From the NCBI RefSeq assembly GCF_005063415.1, contig NZ_SUEG01000003.1, positions 53,697 to 117,696 on the forward strand: 64,000 nucleotides of DNA. Reading direction: 5' to 3'. Positions 1-9,923 of the stretch are shown in pieces. A program made the position numbers and the translations under genes. Origin of the DNA: Mesorhizobium sp. (GTDB lineage Bacteria; Pseudomonadota; Alphaproteobacteria; Rhizobiales; Rhizobiaceae). Positions within the stretch are counted from its first letter, which is position 1. Every line of letters begins with the position of its first letter. Under the pieces are notes generated by a model. The model was not told where the DNA came from. It saw nothing but the letters and a program-made list of their open reading frames with translations, and did not search any database.

Positions 1-554
1 CGGAATGTCGACACACGCGGCGCTCCGAGCGACAGTGCCGCCTCCTCATAGGAACGTTTGATGCCGACCATGCGCGCCTGAACGATCAGCACCACGTAGG
101 GGAGCGTGAGCAGAATGTGGCCGAGTACCAGCAGCGCCATGCTGCGCGGCTGGTCGACGGCTTTGATCATGACCAGCAGGCCGACGCCGAGTATCGTTTC
201 GGGGACCAGCGCGGGAAGAATGACAAGCGTGTTGATCGCCTGCTTGCCACGGAACTCGAAGCGCACCAGCGCCAATGCCGCCATGATGCCGAGCAGCGTC
301 GTCACCGTTGCCGTCACCAGGGCAATCCACATCGATGTCCGGAAGGCGTCGAGAACCGGCTCGTTGGTGAGCAGCTTTTCGTACCATCGCAGGCTGAAGC
401 CGGTGAGGGGAAAGCCGCCGAACATCGAGGCGTTGAAGGAAAGCACGACCGTGGCGATGATCGGCGCGAACATGAAGACATAGACGCACAGCGTGATCGC
501 GCCGGTCAGCCGCCACGCCCATCTGCCTTCGCGATCGGGATGATCCGCTCTCAT
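1..554 (-). CDS. ABC transporter permease, PotC-like (partial, 3' end beyond window)
   Basis: Inner-membrane permease subunit of a spermidine/putrescine-type ABC importer; about 184 residues are in the window and the C-terminus lies off the left edge. The ATG at 554 overlaps the TGA of the upstream permease (ATGA), so the two are translationally coupled. Residues about 15-40 form a first membrane segment with the family-typical APIIATVVLSFN pattern, several more membrane segments follow, and the EAA loop (YEEAALSLGAP) that docks on the ATPase appears just before the edge. The substrate cannot be told from the permeases alone; putrescine, spermidine or another small cation or opine-like compound are all possible. 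Confidence 0.85.
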   Translation of the reverse strand, partial: MRADHPDREGRWAWRLTGAITLCVYVFMFAPIIATVVLSFNASMFGGFPLTGFSLRWYEKLLTNEPVLDAFRTSMWIALVTATVTTLLGIMAALALVRFEFRGKQAINTLVILPALVPETILGVGLLVMIKAVDQPRSMALLVLGHILLTLPYVVLIVQARMVGIKRSYEEAALSLGAPRVSTF

Positions 555-1429
555 GCACTAAGACCCTTCATGATCTGCGACAGGCCCATATAGCGGCTGT
601 AAGCGGCGGCGGCCGCGCCGAGCAGGACGAACAGGACGATGGAAAGCGTTGCGCCCATCGGCCAGTTGAGCTGCCCCATGATGGTGTCGTAAATCAAGTT
701 GCCGAACAGCGCGTCGCGGCTTCCCCCGAGCAGCTGCGGTGTCACATAGGAGCCGGCCGCCAGCACGAAGCAGAGCAGCAGCCCGGCACCCAGCCCCGGC
801 ATCGATAGCGGCAGGGTCACTTCGCGAAACGCCTGCGCGCTGGTACAGCCCATCGAGCGGGCGGCGGCAATCAGCGTGCGGTCGATGCTTTCCAGGCTGA
901 CATAGACGTTCAGGATCATATAGGGCAGCAGAAAATGCAGCAGCCCCATGATGACGGCGCCCTCGGTGTAGAGCATCGGCAACGGCTCGCTGATAACCCC
1001 CAGCCTGATGAGCACGACGTTGATCAGCCCCTGTTCGCCGAGAATATGGATCCACGAGAATGTCCGGATGGTGAAGCTGATCCAGAACGGTACGATGAGC
1101 AGCAGCAACAGCAGCCATTTGTGCCTGAAAGTCGTGGCCCAGATGAAATAGGCGGGGAAATAGCCAAGGATCGCGCAAATCACAGCGGTGATGGCGCCGA
1201 CGCGAACGGTCTTCCAAAGAAAGCCGTGATAGTAACTATCGGTGAGGAATTCCTTCCAATTGTCGAAGGTCAGCACCGCCGACTCCACCCCCGCGGTGAC
1301 GAAGGTGAAAAACGTGTAGACCGTCATCATCGCGATCGGCAGCAGCAGAAGCAGGATAAGCAGCAAAAGGACAGGCGCGACGAGGATCCAGGCCAGTCGC
1401 TGATCGTATAATTTCCACCCTTTGGTCAC
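551..1429 (-). CDS. ABC transporter permease, PotB-like
   Basis: A 292-residue inner-membrane permease, first gene of a minus-strand operon that continues off the left edge. Six hydrophobic segments are evident, starting at residues about 12-35. The EAA motif (AARSMGCTSAQAFREVTLP) lies at about residues 190-210, the site where the ATP-binding subunit docks. Length and layout fit the PotB half of a PotB/PotC heterodimer. No binding protein or ATPase precedes it, so these would have to lie beyond position 1. It is divergently oriented from the ArsR-type regulator at 1678, with a 248-bp shared region, so that regulator might also act on this operon, although no direct evidence shows it. Confidence 0.87.
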   Translation of the reverse strand: MTKGWKLYDQRLAWILVAPVLLLLILLLLLPIAMMTVYTFFTFVTAGVESAVLTFDNWKEFLTDSYYHGFLWKTVRVGAITAVICAILGYFPAYFIWATTFRHKWLLLLLLIVPFWISFTIRTFSWIHILGEQGLINVVLIRLGVISEPLPMLYTEGAVIMGLLHFLLPYMILNVYVSLESIDRTLIAAARSMGCTSAQAFREVTLPLSMPGLGAGLLLCFVLAAGSYVTPQLLGGSRDALFGNLIYDTIMGQLNWPMGATLSIVLFVLLGAAAAAYSRYMGLSQIMKGLSA

Positions 1430-1677
1430 GACCCGTCCAACCGCTTTAATTGCAAGCCGCCATCACCGGCTCAGCTCCGGACTAGATTGGGCGATCGGCG
1501 TTCAGGTGTCCACTCTGCATATGGCTCCTGCACAAATTCTGTGCAGGGCCACCGCGCGACCACCGGCCTTGCTGGATTCAACAAATTGCTCGGCGTTCTG
1601 CCTGCCATTGATTAAATCAGATATCCCGATATACAGGATAATTTCGGATATAGATTTTGCATGGGTCGGGCAATTTC
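1430..1677. promoter_or_regulatory. Divergent promoter region, polyamine-type permeases and ArsR regulator
   Basis: About 250 bp between the two divergent genes. The right half is AT-rich and holds the GATAT repeat block at 1620-1651; the left half shows no distinctive motif. No gene is seen. Confidence 0.5.
1620..1651. promoter_or_regulatory. Candidate operator upstream of the ArsR-type regulator
   Basis: An AT-rich block with repeated GATAT/GGATA units about 8-10 bp apart (GATAT at 1620 and 1628, GGATA at 1636, GGATAT at 1646). ATATCC at 1621-1626 and GGATAT at 1646-1651 form inverted arms. It lies 27 bp upstream of the regulator's ATG, and TATAGAT at 1649-1655 could be part of a -10 element. 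The same GATATC hexamer recurs at 2735 and 2769 before the arabinofuranosidase gene, which suggests autoregulation by one protein. This is sequence inference only. Confidence 0.4.
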
Positions 1678-2604
1678 ATGAGTCGCAATTTTCTGGTGAT
1701 TGAACCTGAGGAAGGCATTGCCGTGCTCAAGGGGCTTGCCTCTTCGGCGCGTATCTCGATGCTGAAACTGCTGCATGAGAAGGGGCCGATGAATGTCAAC
1801 GAAATCGCCGCCGTGCTGTCGCTGCCGCAGTCGACCGTCTCGACCAACATCCAGGTGCTGGAGGATGCGGGGCTGATCCGCACCGAGAATCTGAAAGCGA
1901 GGAAAGGCAGTCAGAAAATCTGTTATCCGACGGCCGAAGAAGTGCTCGTCGTGTTCAAGAGCGAATATCGTGCGGTCAAGAACGACGCGATCGAAGTGTC
2001 GATGCCGATCGGGCTTTACACCGGCTTCGAGGTTACCGCGCCCTGCGGCCTTTGCTCGCCGGACGGCATCATCGGTCTGCTCGATGTTCCCAACACTTTC
2101 CTCGATCCGGACCGCATGAAAGCCGGTCTGCTATGGTTCACGCGCGGTTTTGTCGAATACCAGTTCCCCAACAATGCCAAGCTCGCCAATGCCGAGATCA
2201 CCGAACTCGAAGTGGCGATAGAGCTGTCCTCGGAAGTGCCGGGCACCAGCGCCGATTGGCCCTCGGACATTACGCTGACAATCAATGGCGTCGATGTCGG
2301 CACCTGGACGTCGCCGGGGGATTTCGGCGACAAGCGCGGCGTCTTCACGCCCTCCTGGTGGAAGCTCAAGGGCTCGCAATACGGCAAGTTGAAGAACTGG
2401 CGAATTGCCAATGACGGCACCTATGTCGACGGCCTCAGGATTTCCGAAACCGGCCTCGCCGCACTCGATCTGAAGAGCCATCATTCAATCCGCGTCCGTA
2501 TCGGCGTCAAGGACGACGCCAAGCGCCCCGGTGGGATCAACATTTTCGGCAAGGGCTTTGGAAATTACGATCAGGACATCCTGCTTAGGATCAAAACTGG
2601 TTGA
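1678..2604 (+). CDS. ArsR-type winged-helix regulator with C-terminal sensor-like domain
   Basis: Probable sugar-responsive transcription factor of 308 residues. Residues about 12-85 form an ArsR-type winged helix (LASSARISMLKLLHEKG, then a recognition helix in LPQSTVSTNIQVLEDAGLI). The rest, about residues 115-308, is a long beta-rich domain containing CGLCSPDG, SPGDFGDKRG and FGKGFGNYDQD blocks. Classical ArsR metal sensors are only about 100 residues and have no such domain. I recall full-length homologues with the same blocks in Firmicutes and other Proteobacteria, often near sugar genes. The ATG at 1678 was chosen over an in-frame TTG at 1657. It lies directly upstream of the GH51 gene, and GATATC sites flank both promoters. 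The ligand is unknown; an arabinose-containing sugar is the natural guess. Confidence 0.82.
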   Translation: MSRNFLVIEPEEGIAVLKGLASSARISMLKLLHEKGPMNVNEIAAVLSLPQSTVSTNIQVLEDAGLIRTENLKARKGSQKICYPTAEEVLVVFKSEYRAVKNDAIEVSMPIGLYTGFEVTAPCGLCSPDGIIGLLDVPNTFLDPDRMKAGLLWFTRGFVEYQFPNNAKLANAEITELEVAIELSSEVPGTSADWPSDITLTINGVDVGTWTSPGDFGDKRGVFTPSWWKLKGSQYGKLKNWRIANDGTYVDGLRISETGLAALDLKSHHSIRVRIGVKDDAKRPGGINIFGKGFGNYDQDILLRIKTG

Positions 2605-2734
2605 TATCATGAAACCGGGTTCTAAAGATAACGCAGCAATTTCAACTAGCTGGCTTTCTTCCGTGCCAAAGCGTTCGTCTAATTGTCCTACATTTGGGTA
2701 TTTTGGCTTGACGAAGGGCTGCCAATCCCGCTTT

Positions 2735-4300
<1,566 letters not shown>

Positions 4301-4349
4301 GTTCGGGCGGATCATCGAGAAAGCGCAAACGCTGAGGAGGAGCGTCGAC

Positions 4350-5441
4350 GTGACGGCCGATATCGAGATCAGGAACGTGAGCAAGCAGTTCGGTGCCATG
4401 ATGGTGCTGGATCATCTGTCGCTCTCCATAAGGGCACGCGAATTCATCGTGTTCCTGGGCCCGTCCGGTTGCGGAAAATCGACGCTTCTTCGAATGATCG
4501 CCGGGCTCGAAGCTGTCGATAGCGGCGAGATTGCCATCAATAACGAGCGCATCGATCATTTGCCGCCGGGCAAGCGCGGCATTGCCATGGTGTTCCAGTC
4601 CTATGCGCTTTATCCGCATATGACGGTGCGCGACAACATGGCCTTCGGGCTTGCGAATATCGGCGTACCAGGCAAGGTCATCGAGGCGCGCATCAACGAA
4701 GCCGCCCGCATCCTGGAAATGCCGCATCTGCTCGATCGCAAGCCGGGCCAGCTCTCCGGCGGTCAGCGCCAGCGCGTCGCCATCGGCCGTGCGATCGTCA
4801 AGGAGCCGAAGGCCTTTCTGTTCGACGAGCCGCTCTCCAATCTCGATGCGGCGTTGCGCACCCGTACCCGCATCGAACTTGCCCAGCTTCACCAGCGGCT
4901 GCAGTCGACGATGATCTTCGTCACCCACGACCAAGTCGAGGCAATGACGCTCGCCGACCGCATTGTCGTCATGAACAATCGCAAGATCGATCAGATCGGC
5001 ACTCCGATGGAGATCTACGAGCGTCCGGCGACCAAATTCGTCGCAGGGTTCGTCGGTGCGCCGGCGATGAACTTCGTCGATGCGACGCTTGACAGATCCG
5101 GCGAGAACGCCACGGCCAGGTTTGCGGACGGCGTCTCGGTGCAGACCGAGATCGCCTCCAGCCAATTGACCGATGGCAACTACACTTTCGGCATCCGTTC
5201 AGAAGACGTGCGCATCGTTGCGGCCGGACAGGGCAATGCCGACGGCGTCGTCGATGTGCTCGAGCGGCTCGGCGAACGCACGCTGATCTACGCGCGGCTG
5301 GGCGATGGCCAGCAGATCGTCGGCTCGGATTCCGGCAACAGCCGCGTCGCCGTCGGCGACAGAATCGGGCTCGCCTTCGACGGCCAGAAATCGCATCTGT
5401 TCAACGAGACCGGCCGCGCCTGGCATGCGAGGGAGGCCTGA
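4350..5441 (+). CDS. Sugar ABC transporter ATP-binding protein (UgpC/MsmK type)
   Basis: Nucleotide-binding subunit of 363 residues for the carbohydrate importer encoded by the next three genes. Walker A (GPSGCGKST) is at about residues 37-45, Q-loop VFQSYALYPHMTV at 80-92, signature LSGGQRQR near 134, and Walker B with FLFDEPLSNLDA follows. The C-terminal 120 or so residues form the regulatory OB-fold extension typical of MalK/UgpC proteins. The start is GTG at 4350, preceded by GAGGAGGAG. Only 1 bp separates its stop from the downstream permease ATG. In rhizobia a UgpC-type ATPase can serve more than one transporter, and a close counterpart lies at 50706. Confidence 0.93.
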   Translation: MTADIEIRNVSKQFGAMMVLDHLSLSIRAREFIVFLGPSGCGKSTLLRMIAGLEAVDSGEIAINNERIDHLPPGKRGIAMVFQSYALYPHMTVRDNMAFGLANIGVPGKVIEARINEAARILEMPHLLDRKPGQLSGGQRQRVAIGRAIVKEPKAFLFDEPLSNLDAALRTRTRIELAQLHQRLQSTMIFVTHDQVEAMTLADRIVVMNNRKIDQIGTPMEIYERPATKFVAGFVGAPAMNFVDATLDRSGENATARFADGVSVQTEIASSQLTDGNYTFGIRSEDVRIVAAGQGNADGVVDVLERLGERTLIYARLGDGQQIVGSDSGNSRVAVGDRIGLAFDGQKSHLFNETGRAWHAREA

Positions 5442-5442
5442 G

Positions 5443-6378
5443 ATGGCTGACCGGCTGGCGATGTCCCCGACCGCGACGCTTGCTGTCGGCGTCAGAGCCC
5501 CTACCGCCGACATCTATGCGCCGCAATGGCGAAATTTCATTTTCGTTGCGCCATTCTTGTTCTTCTTCACCACGCTGCTGCTCTTCCCGCTGCTCTGGGG
5601 GATGTGGCTGAGTTTCCACAAGGCCGACACGTTCTCGTCCGGAAATTTTGTCGGTCTCGGCAATTACGCCAGGCTGTATCACGACAAGGTCTTCCTGCAA
5701 TCGATCTGGAACACCTTCTACTTCGTGCTTCTGACGGTGCCGACGCTGGCGCTGATCGGCCTTTTCCTGGCGCTTTGCCTCAACCGCCGCACGCGCACTG
5801 CCGCGGTTTTGCGGACGCTGTTCTTTTCCTCCTCGGTGCTGTCGGTCACCATCGTCACGCTGATCTGGCGCATCGTCTTCATTCCGAATGTCGGCCTGTT
5901 GTCGACGATCTACGGATGGTTCGGCGCAACGGCCCCGGCCTTCATTTCCGATCCCAGCCTGGCCATGGTCGGCATCGCCATTGCCACCATCTGGTGGTGC
6001 ATCGGCCTGCCGATGATGCTCTTTCTTTCGGCGCTCCAGCAGATTCCGCAGGATATTTACGAGGCGGCAGCCCTGGACAATGCCAATCGCTGGCAGACGC
6101 TACGCTCGATCACGCTGCCGTCGATCAAGCGCACCTTCATCTTGGTGATCATCATCCAGATCGTGCTTCAATTCCAGCTGTTCGGCCAGGCCTGGCTGAT
6201 GACGCGCGGCGGTCCGAACAACCTGACCAAGCCGATCGTGCTCTATATCTACGATACCGCATTCCGTCGCTGGGATCTCGGCCTGGGCGCCGCTGCATCG
6301 GAAATCCTGTTCATCCTCATCCTGGTCGCGGCCATGGCCCAGTACCTGGTGACACGCAGCAGGGGAGACCAAGCATGA
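5443..6378 (+). CDS. Sugar ABC transporter permease, MalF/UgpA type
   Basis: Inner-membrane permease of 311 residues, the first of two for the arabinoside transporter. Six membrane segments are predicted, beginning with a strongly hydrophobic stretch at residues about 28-50 after a polar N-terminal tail. The EAA loop (YEAAALDNANRWQTLRSITLP) sits near residue 208. The start is the ATG at 5443, immediately behind the stop of the ATPase gene; the reading frame stays open further upstream, but that part lies inside the ATPase gene and has no permease character. The last codons overlap the next permease start as ATGA. Confidence 0.92.
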   Translation: MADRLAMSPTATLAVGVRAPTADIYAPQWRNFIFVAPFLFFFTTLLLFPLLWGMWLSFHKADTFSSGNFVGLGNYARLYHDKVFLQSIWNTFYFVLLTVPTLALIGLFLALCLNRRTRTAAVLRTLFFSSSVLSVTIVTLIWRIVFIPNVGLLSTIYGWFGATAPAFISDPSLAMVGIAIATIWWCIGLPMMLFLSALQQIPQDIYEAAALDNANRWQTLRSITLPSIKRTFILVIIIQIVLQFQLFGQAWLMTRGGPNNLTKPIVLYIYDTAFRRWDLGLGAAASEILFILILVAAMAQYLVTRSRGDQA

Positions 6379-7223
6379 GCGCTCCAGCCACTTCCATCAA
6401 GGGACGGGCATTTGGCGACCATGTGCTATTAGCCCTCGTCATCCTGCTTTCGATCGTCATGATCGCGCCGGTTCTGTGGGTGATCGGCCTGTCGCTCAAG
6501 GACAATGCCGAGCTGATGGCCGATCCGAATTCGGTGTTTCACGCGCCTTATACGCTGAAGAATTATATCAACACCGTCGGCACCTCGTCGGTCTTCATCT
6601 GGGTGCGCAACAGCATCATCGTCTCGGGCGGATTGACGCTCGGCACGTTGATCCTGTCGTCGCTCGCCGGCTACGGCTTTGCACGGCTGAATTTCCCCGG
6701 CCGAGACGTGCTGTTCGTGATCGTGCTGTTCGGCCTGGCGGTCCCGGAGCAGGCCGTGCTTGTCGCCCGTCACCAGATCTTCAGCATGCTGAAGTTCCAC
6801 AACACCTATCAGGGGCTTATTCTGCCGGGCCTTTCAGCTCCGTTCGGCGTCTTCCTGATGACCCAGTATTTCAAGGCCATCCCGAAGGAGCTGGACGAAG
6901 CCGCCATGCTCGATAACGCCAGCCGGCTCAGGATTTTCTGGAAGGTGCTTCTGCCGCTCACGCTGCCTGCGCAGGCGACGCTCGGCATCTTCACCTTTCT
7001 CGGCGCGTGGAACGATTACTTCTGGCCGCTGATTTCGGCGACGAGGAAGGACATGTTCACGCTGACGGTCGGCATGGCATCGACCCAGACCAATTTCGCC
7101 CAGTCCGAAGGCATCGGCTTCCTGATGGCACAGGCGGTGTTTGCCGGGGCACCGATCCTGATCGTCTACCTGTTCTTCCAGAAATACATCGTCACGGCGG
7201 TCTCCGGCGCTGCGGTGAGATAA
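6375..7223 (+). CDS. Sugar ABC transporter permease, MalG/UgpE type
   Basis: Second inner-membrane permease, 282 residues. The start at 6375 overlaps the previous stop (ATGA), after GGGGAGACC as ribosome binding site. A first membrane segment lies at residues about 17-38, and the EAA motif (LDEAAMLDNASRLRIFWKVLLPL) is at about 175-197. The reading frame remains open far upstream, but only from 6375 does it show permease character; upstream it is an antisense-like frame of the preceding gene. It forms a heterodimer with the 5443 product and uses the 7319 protein as its receptor. Confidence 0.92.
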   Translation: MSAPATSIKGRAFGDHVLLALVILLSIVMIAPVLWVIGLSLKDNAELMADPNSVFHAPYTLKNYINTVGTSSVFIWVRNSIIVSGGLTLGTLILSSLAGYGFARLNFPGRDVLFVIVLFGLAVPEQAVLVARHQIFSMLKFHNTYQGLILPGLSAPFGVFLMTQYFKAIPKELDEAAMLDNASRLRIFWKVLLPLTLPAQATLGIFTFLGAWNDYFWPLISATRKDMFTLTVGMASTQTNFAQSEGIGFLMAQAVFAGAPILIVYLFFQKYIVTAVSGAAVR

Positions 7224-7318
7224 CGAAGATTGCCTGACGGCCGGGGGGAATGCGCAGCAATTGAAGCACGAAAGCCAATCCAGGGTGGAGCGGCGGAAAC
7301 TCAGTAGGAGGAACTGAT

Positions 7319-8638
7319 ATGAAACTGAAGAAAATACTGTTTGCCGCAGTCTCTGCGGGCGCAATGATGCTCGCAGCTCCAAGCTTCGCCGCCACGGAAC
7401 TGAGCGTGCAGCGCTTTTTTGGCGCCTGCGATGCCGATTTCGGCACCAACACCGATCCCACCAAGGCCGTTGGCGAATGCGGCATCATCACCTCGCTGAT
7501 CAACAAGTTCAACGCCGACAATCCCGATGTCCATGTCAACGTCACCACCGTGGAATGGCCCGGCTATGATCAGCTGACCGCGCAGTTCGCTTCAGGCGAC
7601 GCTCCGGACATTGTCACGATCCATGAATCCGTACTGTCGGATTATCAGTCGAAGGGCCTGTTGATGCCGCTCGACGACCTCTTGAAGTCGGTCAGCGTGA
7701 CACCCGACGCCTTCACCGACGCGGCGCGCAATGGCGCCACCAAAGACGGCAAGATCTACGGCCTGCCGATCGACAGCTGGACGATGCTCTATCACGTCAA
7801 CCTGGATCTTTTCAAACAAGCCGGCCTCGTCAATGCCGACGGCACGCCGATTTTTCCAAAGTCGCCCGAGGAACTGCTCGCCCAGGCCGAACAGTTCAAG
7901 CAGAAGACGGGCAAGCCTTATTTCGTCCAGAACCTGGCCAATGAGACTGCACTCTACACACGCAACCTCTACACTTATCTTTTCCAGCAGGATTCCGATT
8001 TCTTTGCGGATCCGAAGCATGTGAAGTTGAATACGCCGGAAGCCAAGAAGGTCGTCGAGATGTACAAGGCGATCTTCGAGAAGGGCTACACCACCACGGA
8101 TCTCGATTATGGCGGCTCGATCAACGCCTTCCTTGCCGGCGAGGGTGGCGTCCACCTTAACGGCACCTGGGTGGTCGGCGATTACAACGCCCAGTCCGAA
8201 ACCAAGGGTACGGCGCTCAACAAGGGCGGCTATGCGGTCTATCCGTATCCGCAGCTGTTTGGCGGCACCCACGCGCAATATGCCGACGGCCACACCTGGG
8301 CCGTGTCGCAGAAAGACCGCACGCCTGAACAGATCGCGGCGATCGGCAAATTCCTGAAGTTCTTCGCCGACAACGACTTTGAGTGGTCGCGCACCGGTCA
8401 CCTGCCGGCCTATAAGGCCGTCATCACCTCGGACGCCTTCAAGGCCCTGCCGCATCGCAACACGATCTCTGCGGTCGCCGACCTCGGCAAGCCGCTGCCG
8501 TCCGCCGTACAGCGTCAGTTTGCGATCCAGGACATCATCGGCGAAGAGATGAGTGCAGCAATCAGTGGCCAGAAGGACGTCGACACCGCCCTTGCCGACA
8601 TGGAAAGCCGCGTCAACGAATTGCTCGCCAACATCTGA
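7319..8638 (+). CDS. Extracellular sugar-binding protein of the arabinoside ABC transporter
   Basis: Periplasmic receptor of 439 residues in solute-binding family 1. A Sec signal peptide is clear: KLKK, a hydrophobic core, then a likely cut after APSFA (about residue 24). The mature protein has the two-lobed maltose-binding layout, with hinge-region motifs such as GLPIDSWTMLYHVN near 140-155 and an aromatic-rich C-terminal lobe. SD is AGGAGG at 7306. It is the last gene of the operon rather than the first, unlike most sugar ABC operons, and is followed by a strong terminator. Specificity for arabino-oligosaccharides is inferred only from the GH51 neighbour. Confidence 0.92.
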   Translation: MKLKKILFAAVSAGAMMLAAPSFAATELSVQRFFGACDADFGTNTDPTKAVGECGIITSLINKFNADNPDVHVNVTTVEWPGYDQLTAQFASGDAPDIVTIHESVLSDYQSKGLLMPLDDLLKSVSVTPDAFTDAARNGATKDGKIYGLPIDSWTMLYHVNLDLFKQAGLVNADGTPIFPKSPEELLAQAEQFKQKTGKPYFVQNLANETALYTRNLYTYLFQQDSDFFADPKHVKLNTPEAKKVVEMYKAIFEKGYTTTDLDYGGSINAFLAGEGGVHLNGTWVVGDYNAQSETKGTALNKGGYAVYPYPQLFGGTHAQYADGHTWAVSQKDRTPEQIAAIGKFLKFFADNDFEWSRTGHLPAYKAVITSDAFKALPHRNTISAVADLGKPLPSAVQRQFAIQDIIGEEMSAAISGQKDVDTALADMESRVNELLANI

Positions 8639-8668
8639 CCACGGGTTTCGAAAGGCCCTCCCAAGGCG

Positions 8669-8698
8669 CCCCGCGGCTGGAAACGGCCGCGGGGTTTT
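8669..8698 (+). terminator. Rho-independent terminator of the arabinoside operon
   Basis: GC-rich hairpin with arms CCCCGCGGC (8669-8677) and GCCGCGGGG (8686-8694), an 8-nt loop, and TTTT directly after. It begins 31 bp downstream of the binding-protein stop codon and closes the operon that starts at abfA. Confidence 0.85.
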
Positions 8699-8819
8699 GG
8701 TGAGGCAATGGTTATTATGCTCGAGTTGCGCGACTTGGCGGTGGCGACCGGTCAAACACGCAAACCACCATGCCGCAACCTCGGCAGTAGCCGACGCAAG
8801 CCCTGACTGAAGGATTCCG

Positions 8820-9092
8820 CTAGAACGCCGCGGCCATGGGCATTGCGACCTTGTTGGGGATCTGGATGTCGATCTCCAATCTCGACGTCGTTTCGCCGTG
8901 ATCCATGCTCACCTGCAGGAAATCCTGGTCGACCTGAACATGCCGGGCGATCACCGCCATGATCTCCTCGCGCAACACGGAGACGAGATCGGGCTGGTTG
9001 CGGCTTCGACGCTCGTAAGCCAACAGCAGTTGCAAGCGCTCGCGCGCCACGGGCGCGCTGCCGCGGCGCTTGAAGATATCGAGCAGGTTCAT
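8820..9092 (-). CDS. minE: Cell division topological specificity factor MinE
   Basis: Small protein of 90 residues that stimulates MinD ATPase and confines the MinCD inhibitor to the cell poles. The N-terminal membrane-binding helix (LLDIFKRR) and the MinD-contact segment (ARERLQLLLAYERR, about residues 16-30) are followed by the beta-alpha-beta dimerisation domain with LREEIMAVIARHV. Length is normal for the family. Its ATG overlaps the minD stop (ATGA), so translation is coupled. It is the last gene of the minCDE operon. Confidence 0.97.
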   Translation of the reverse strand: MNLLDIFKRRGSAPVARERLQLLLAYERRSRNQPDLVSVLREEIMAVIARHVQVDQDFLQVSMDHGETTSRLEIDIQIPNKVAMPMAAAF

Positions 9093-9904
9093 GCTGCCCT
9101 CCTTCCCAACAGCCGGTCGAGGAGACCCCTCCGCTCGAAAGGCAGAATGACCGGCAGGTCCTCGCCCTCGAGTCTTCTTGCCGCGTCGATATAGGCGCGT
9201 GCGGCGGGGTTGGTGTTTTCGCTGAGCGTAACCGGCGCGCCCACATTGGATGCGCGCAGCACGTCCTGGCTCTCGGGAATTATTCCCAGCAAGGGCGTCG
9301 ACAGGATCTCGAGCACGTCATCGATGCTGAGCATCTCGCCGCGGGCAGCGCGCGCAGCATCGTAGCGCGTGACGAGCACGTGTTTGGCAATCGATTCACC
9401 TTGCTCGGCTTTCATCGTCCTGGAGTCGAGCAGGCCGATGATGCGATCGGAATCGCGGACCGAGCTCACTTCCGGATTGGTGACGATTACCGCCTCGTCG
9501 GCAAAGCGCATGGCAAGTTGCGCGCCCCGCTCTATGCCGGCGGGGCTGTCGCAGAAGACGTAGTCGAAAACCGATCGCAGCTTGTCGATGACATCGGCGA
9601 CGCCTTCCTCGGTGAGAGCATCCTTGTCGCGCGTTTGCGAGGCCGGCAGCAGGAACAGCGTTTCGAGTCGCTTGTCACGGATCAGCGCCTGCGAGAGCTT
9701 GGCGGTTCCCTGAATGACGTTGACGATATCGAAAACAACGCGCCGCTCGGCGCCCATGATCAGATCGAGGTTGCGCAGGCCGACGTCGAAATCGACGAGG
9801 GCCACCCGCTTGCCGGTTTTCGCGACCGCGGCGCCGAGAGCGGCCGTCGAGGTCGTCTTGCCGACACCCCCTTTGCCGGATGTGACAACCACTACCTTGC
9901 CCAT
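9089..9904 (-). CDS. minD: Septum site-determining ATPase MinD
   Basis: Membrane-associated P-loop ATPase of 271 residues that recruits MinC and oscillates under MinE control. It shows the deviant Walker A motif GKGGVGKTT at residues 10-18, with the signature Lys11 and catalytic Lys16. The C-terminal amphipathic membrane-targeting helix is visible in ERRGLLDRLLGRR. The start was set at the ATG of 9904 because MinD homology begins there; the frame is open upstream into minC, but that part shows no homology. It lies 19 bp downstream of minC and overlaps minE. Confidence 0.97.
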   Translation of the reverse strand: MGKVVVVTSGKGGVGKTTSTAALGAAVAKTGKRVALVDFDVGLRNLDLIMGAERRVVFDIVNVIQGTAKLSQALIRDKRLETLFLLPASQTRDKDALTEEGVADVIDKLRSVFDYVFCDSPAGIERGAQLAMRFADEAVIVTNPEVSSVRDSDRIIGLLDSRTMKAEQGESIAKHVLVTRYDAARAARGEMLSIDDVLEILSTPLLGIIPESQDVLRASNVGAPVTLSENTNPAARAYIDAARRLEGEDLPVILPFERRGLLDRLLGRRAA

Positions 9905-9923
9905 ATTTGTGCCTCCAATGTTG

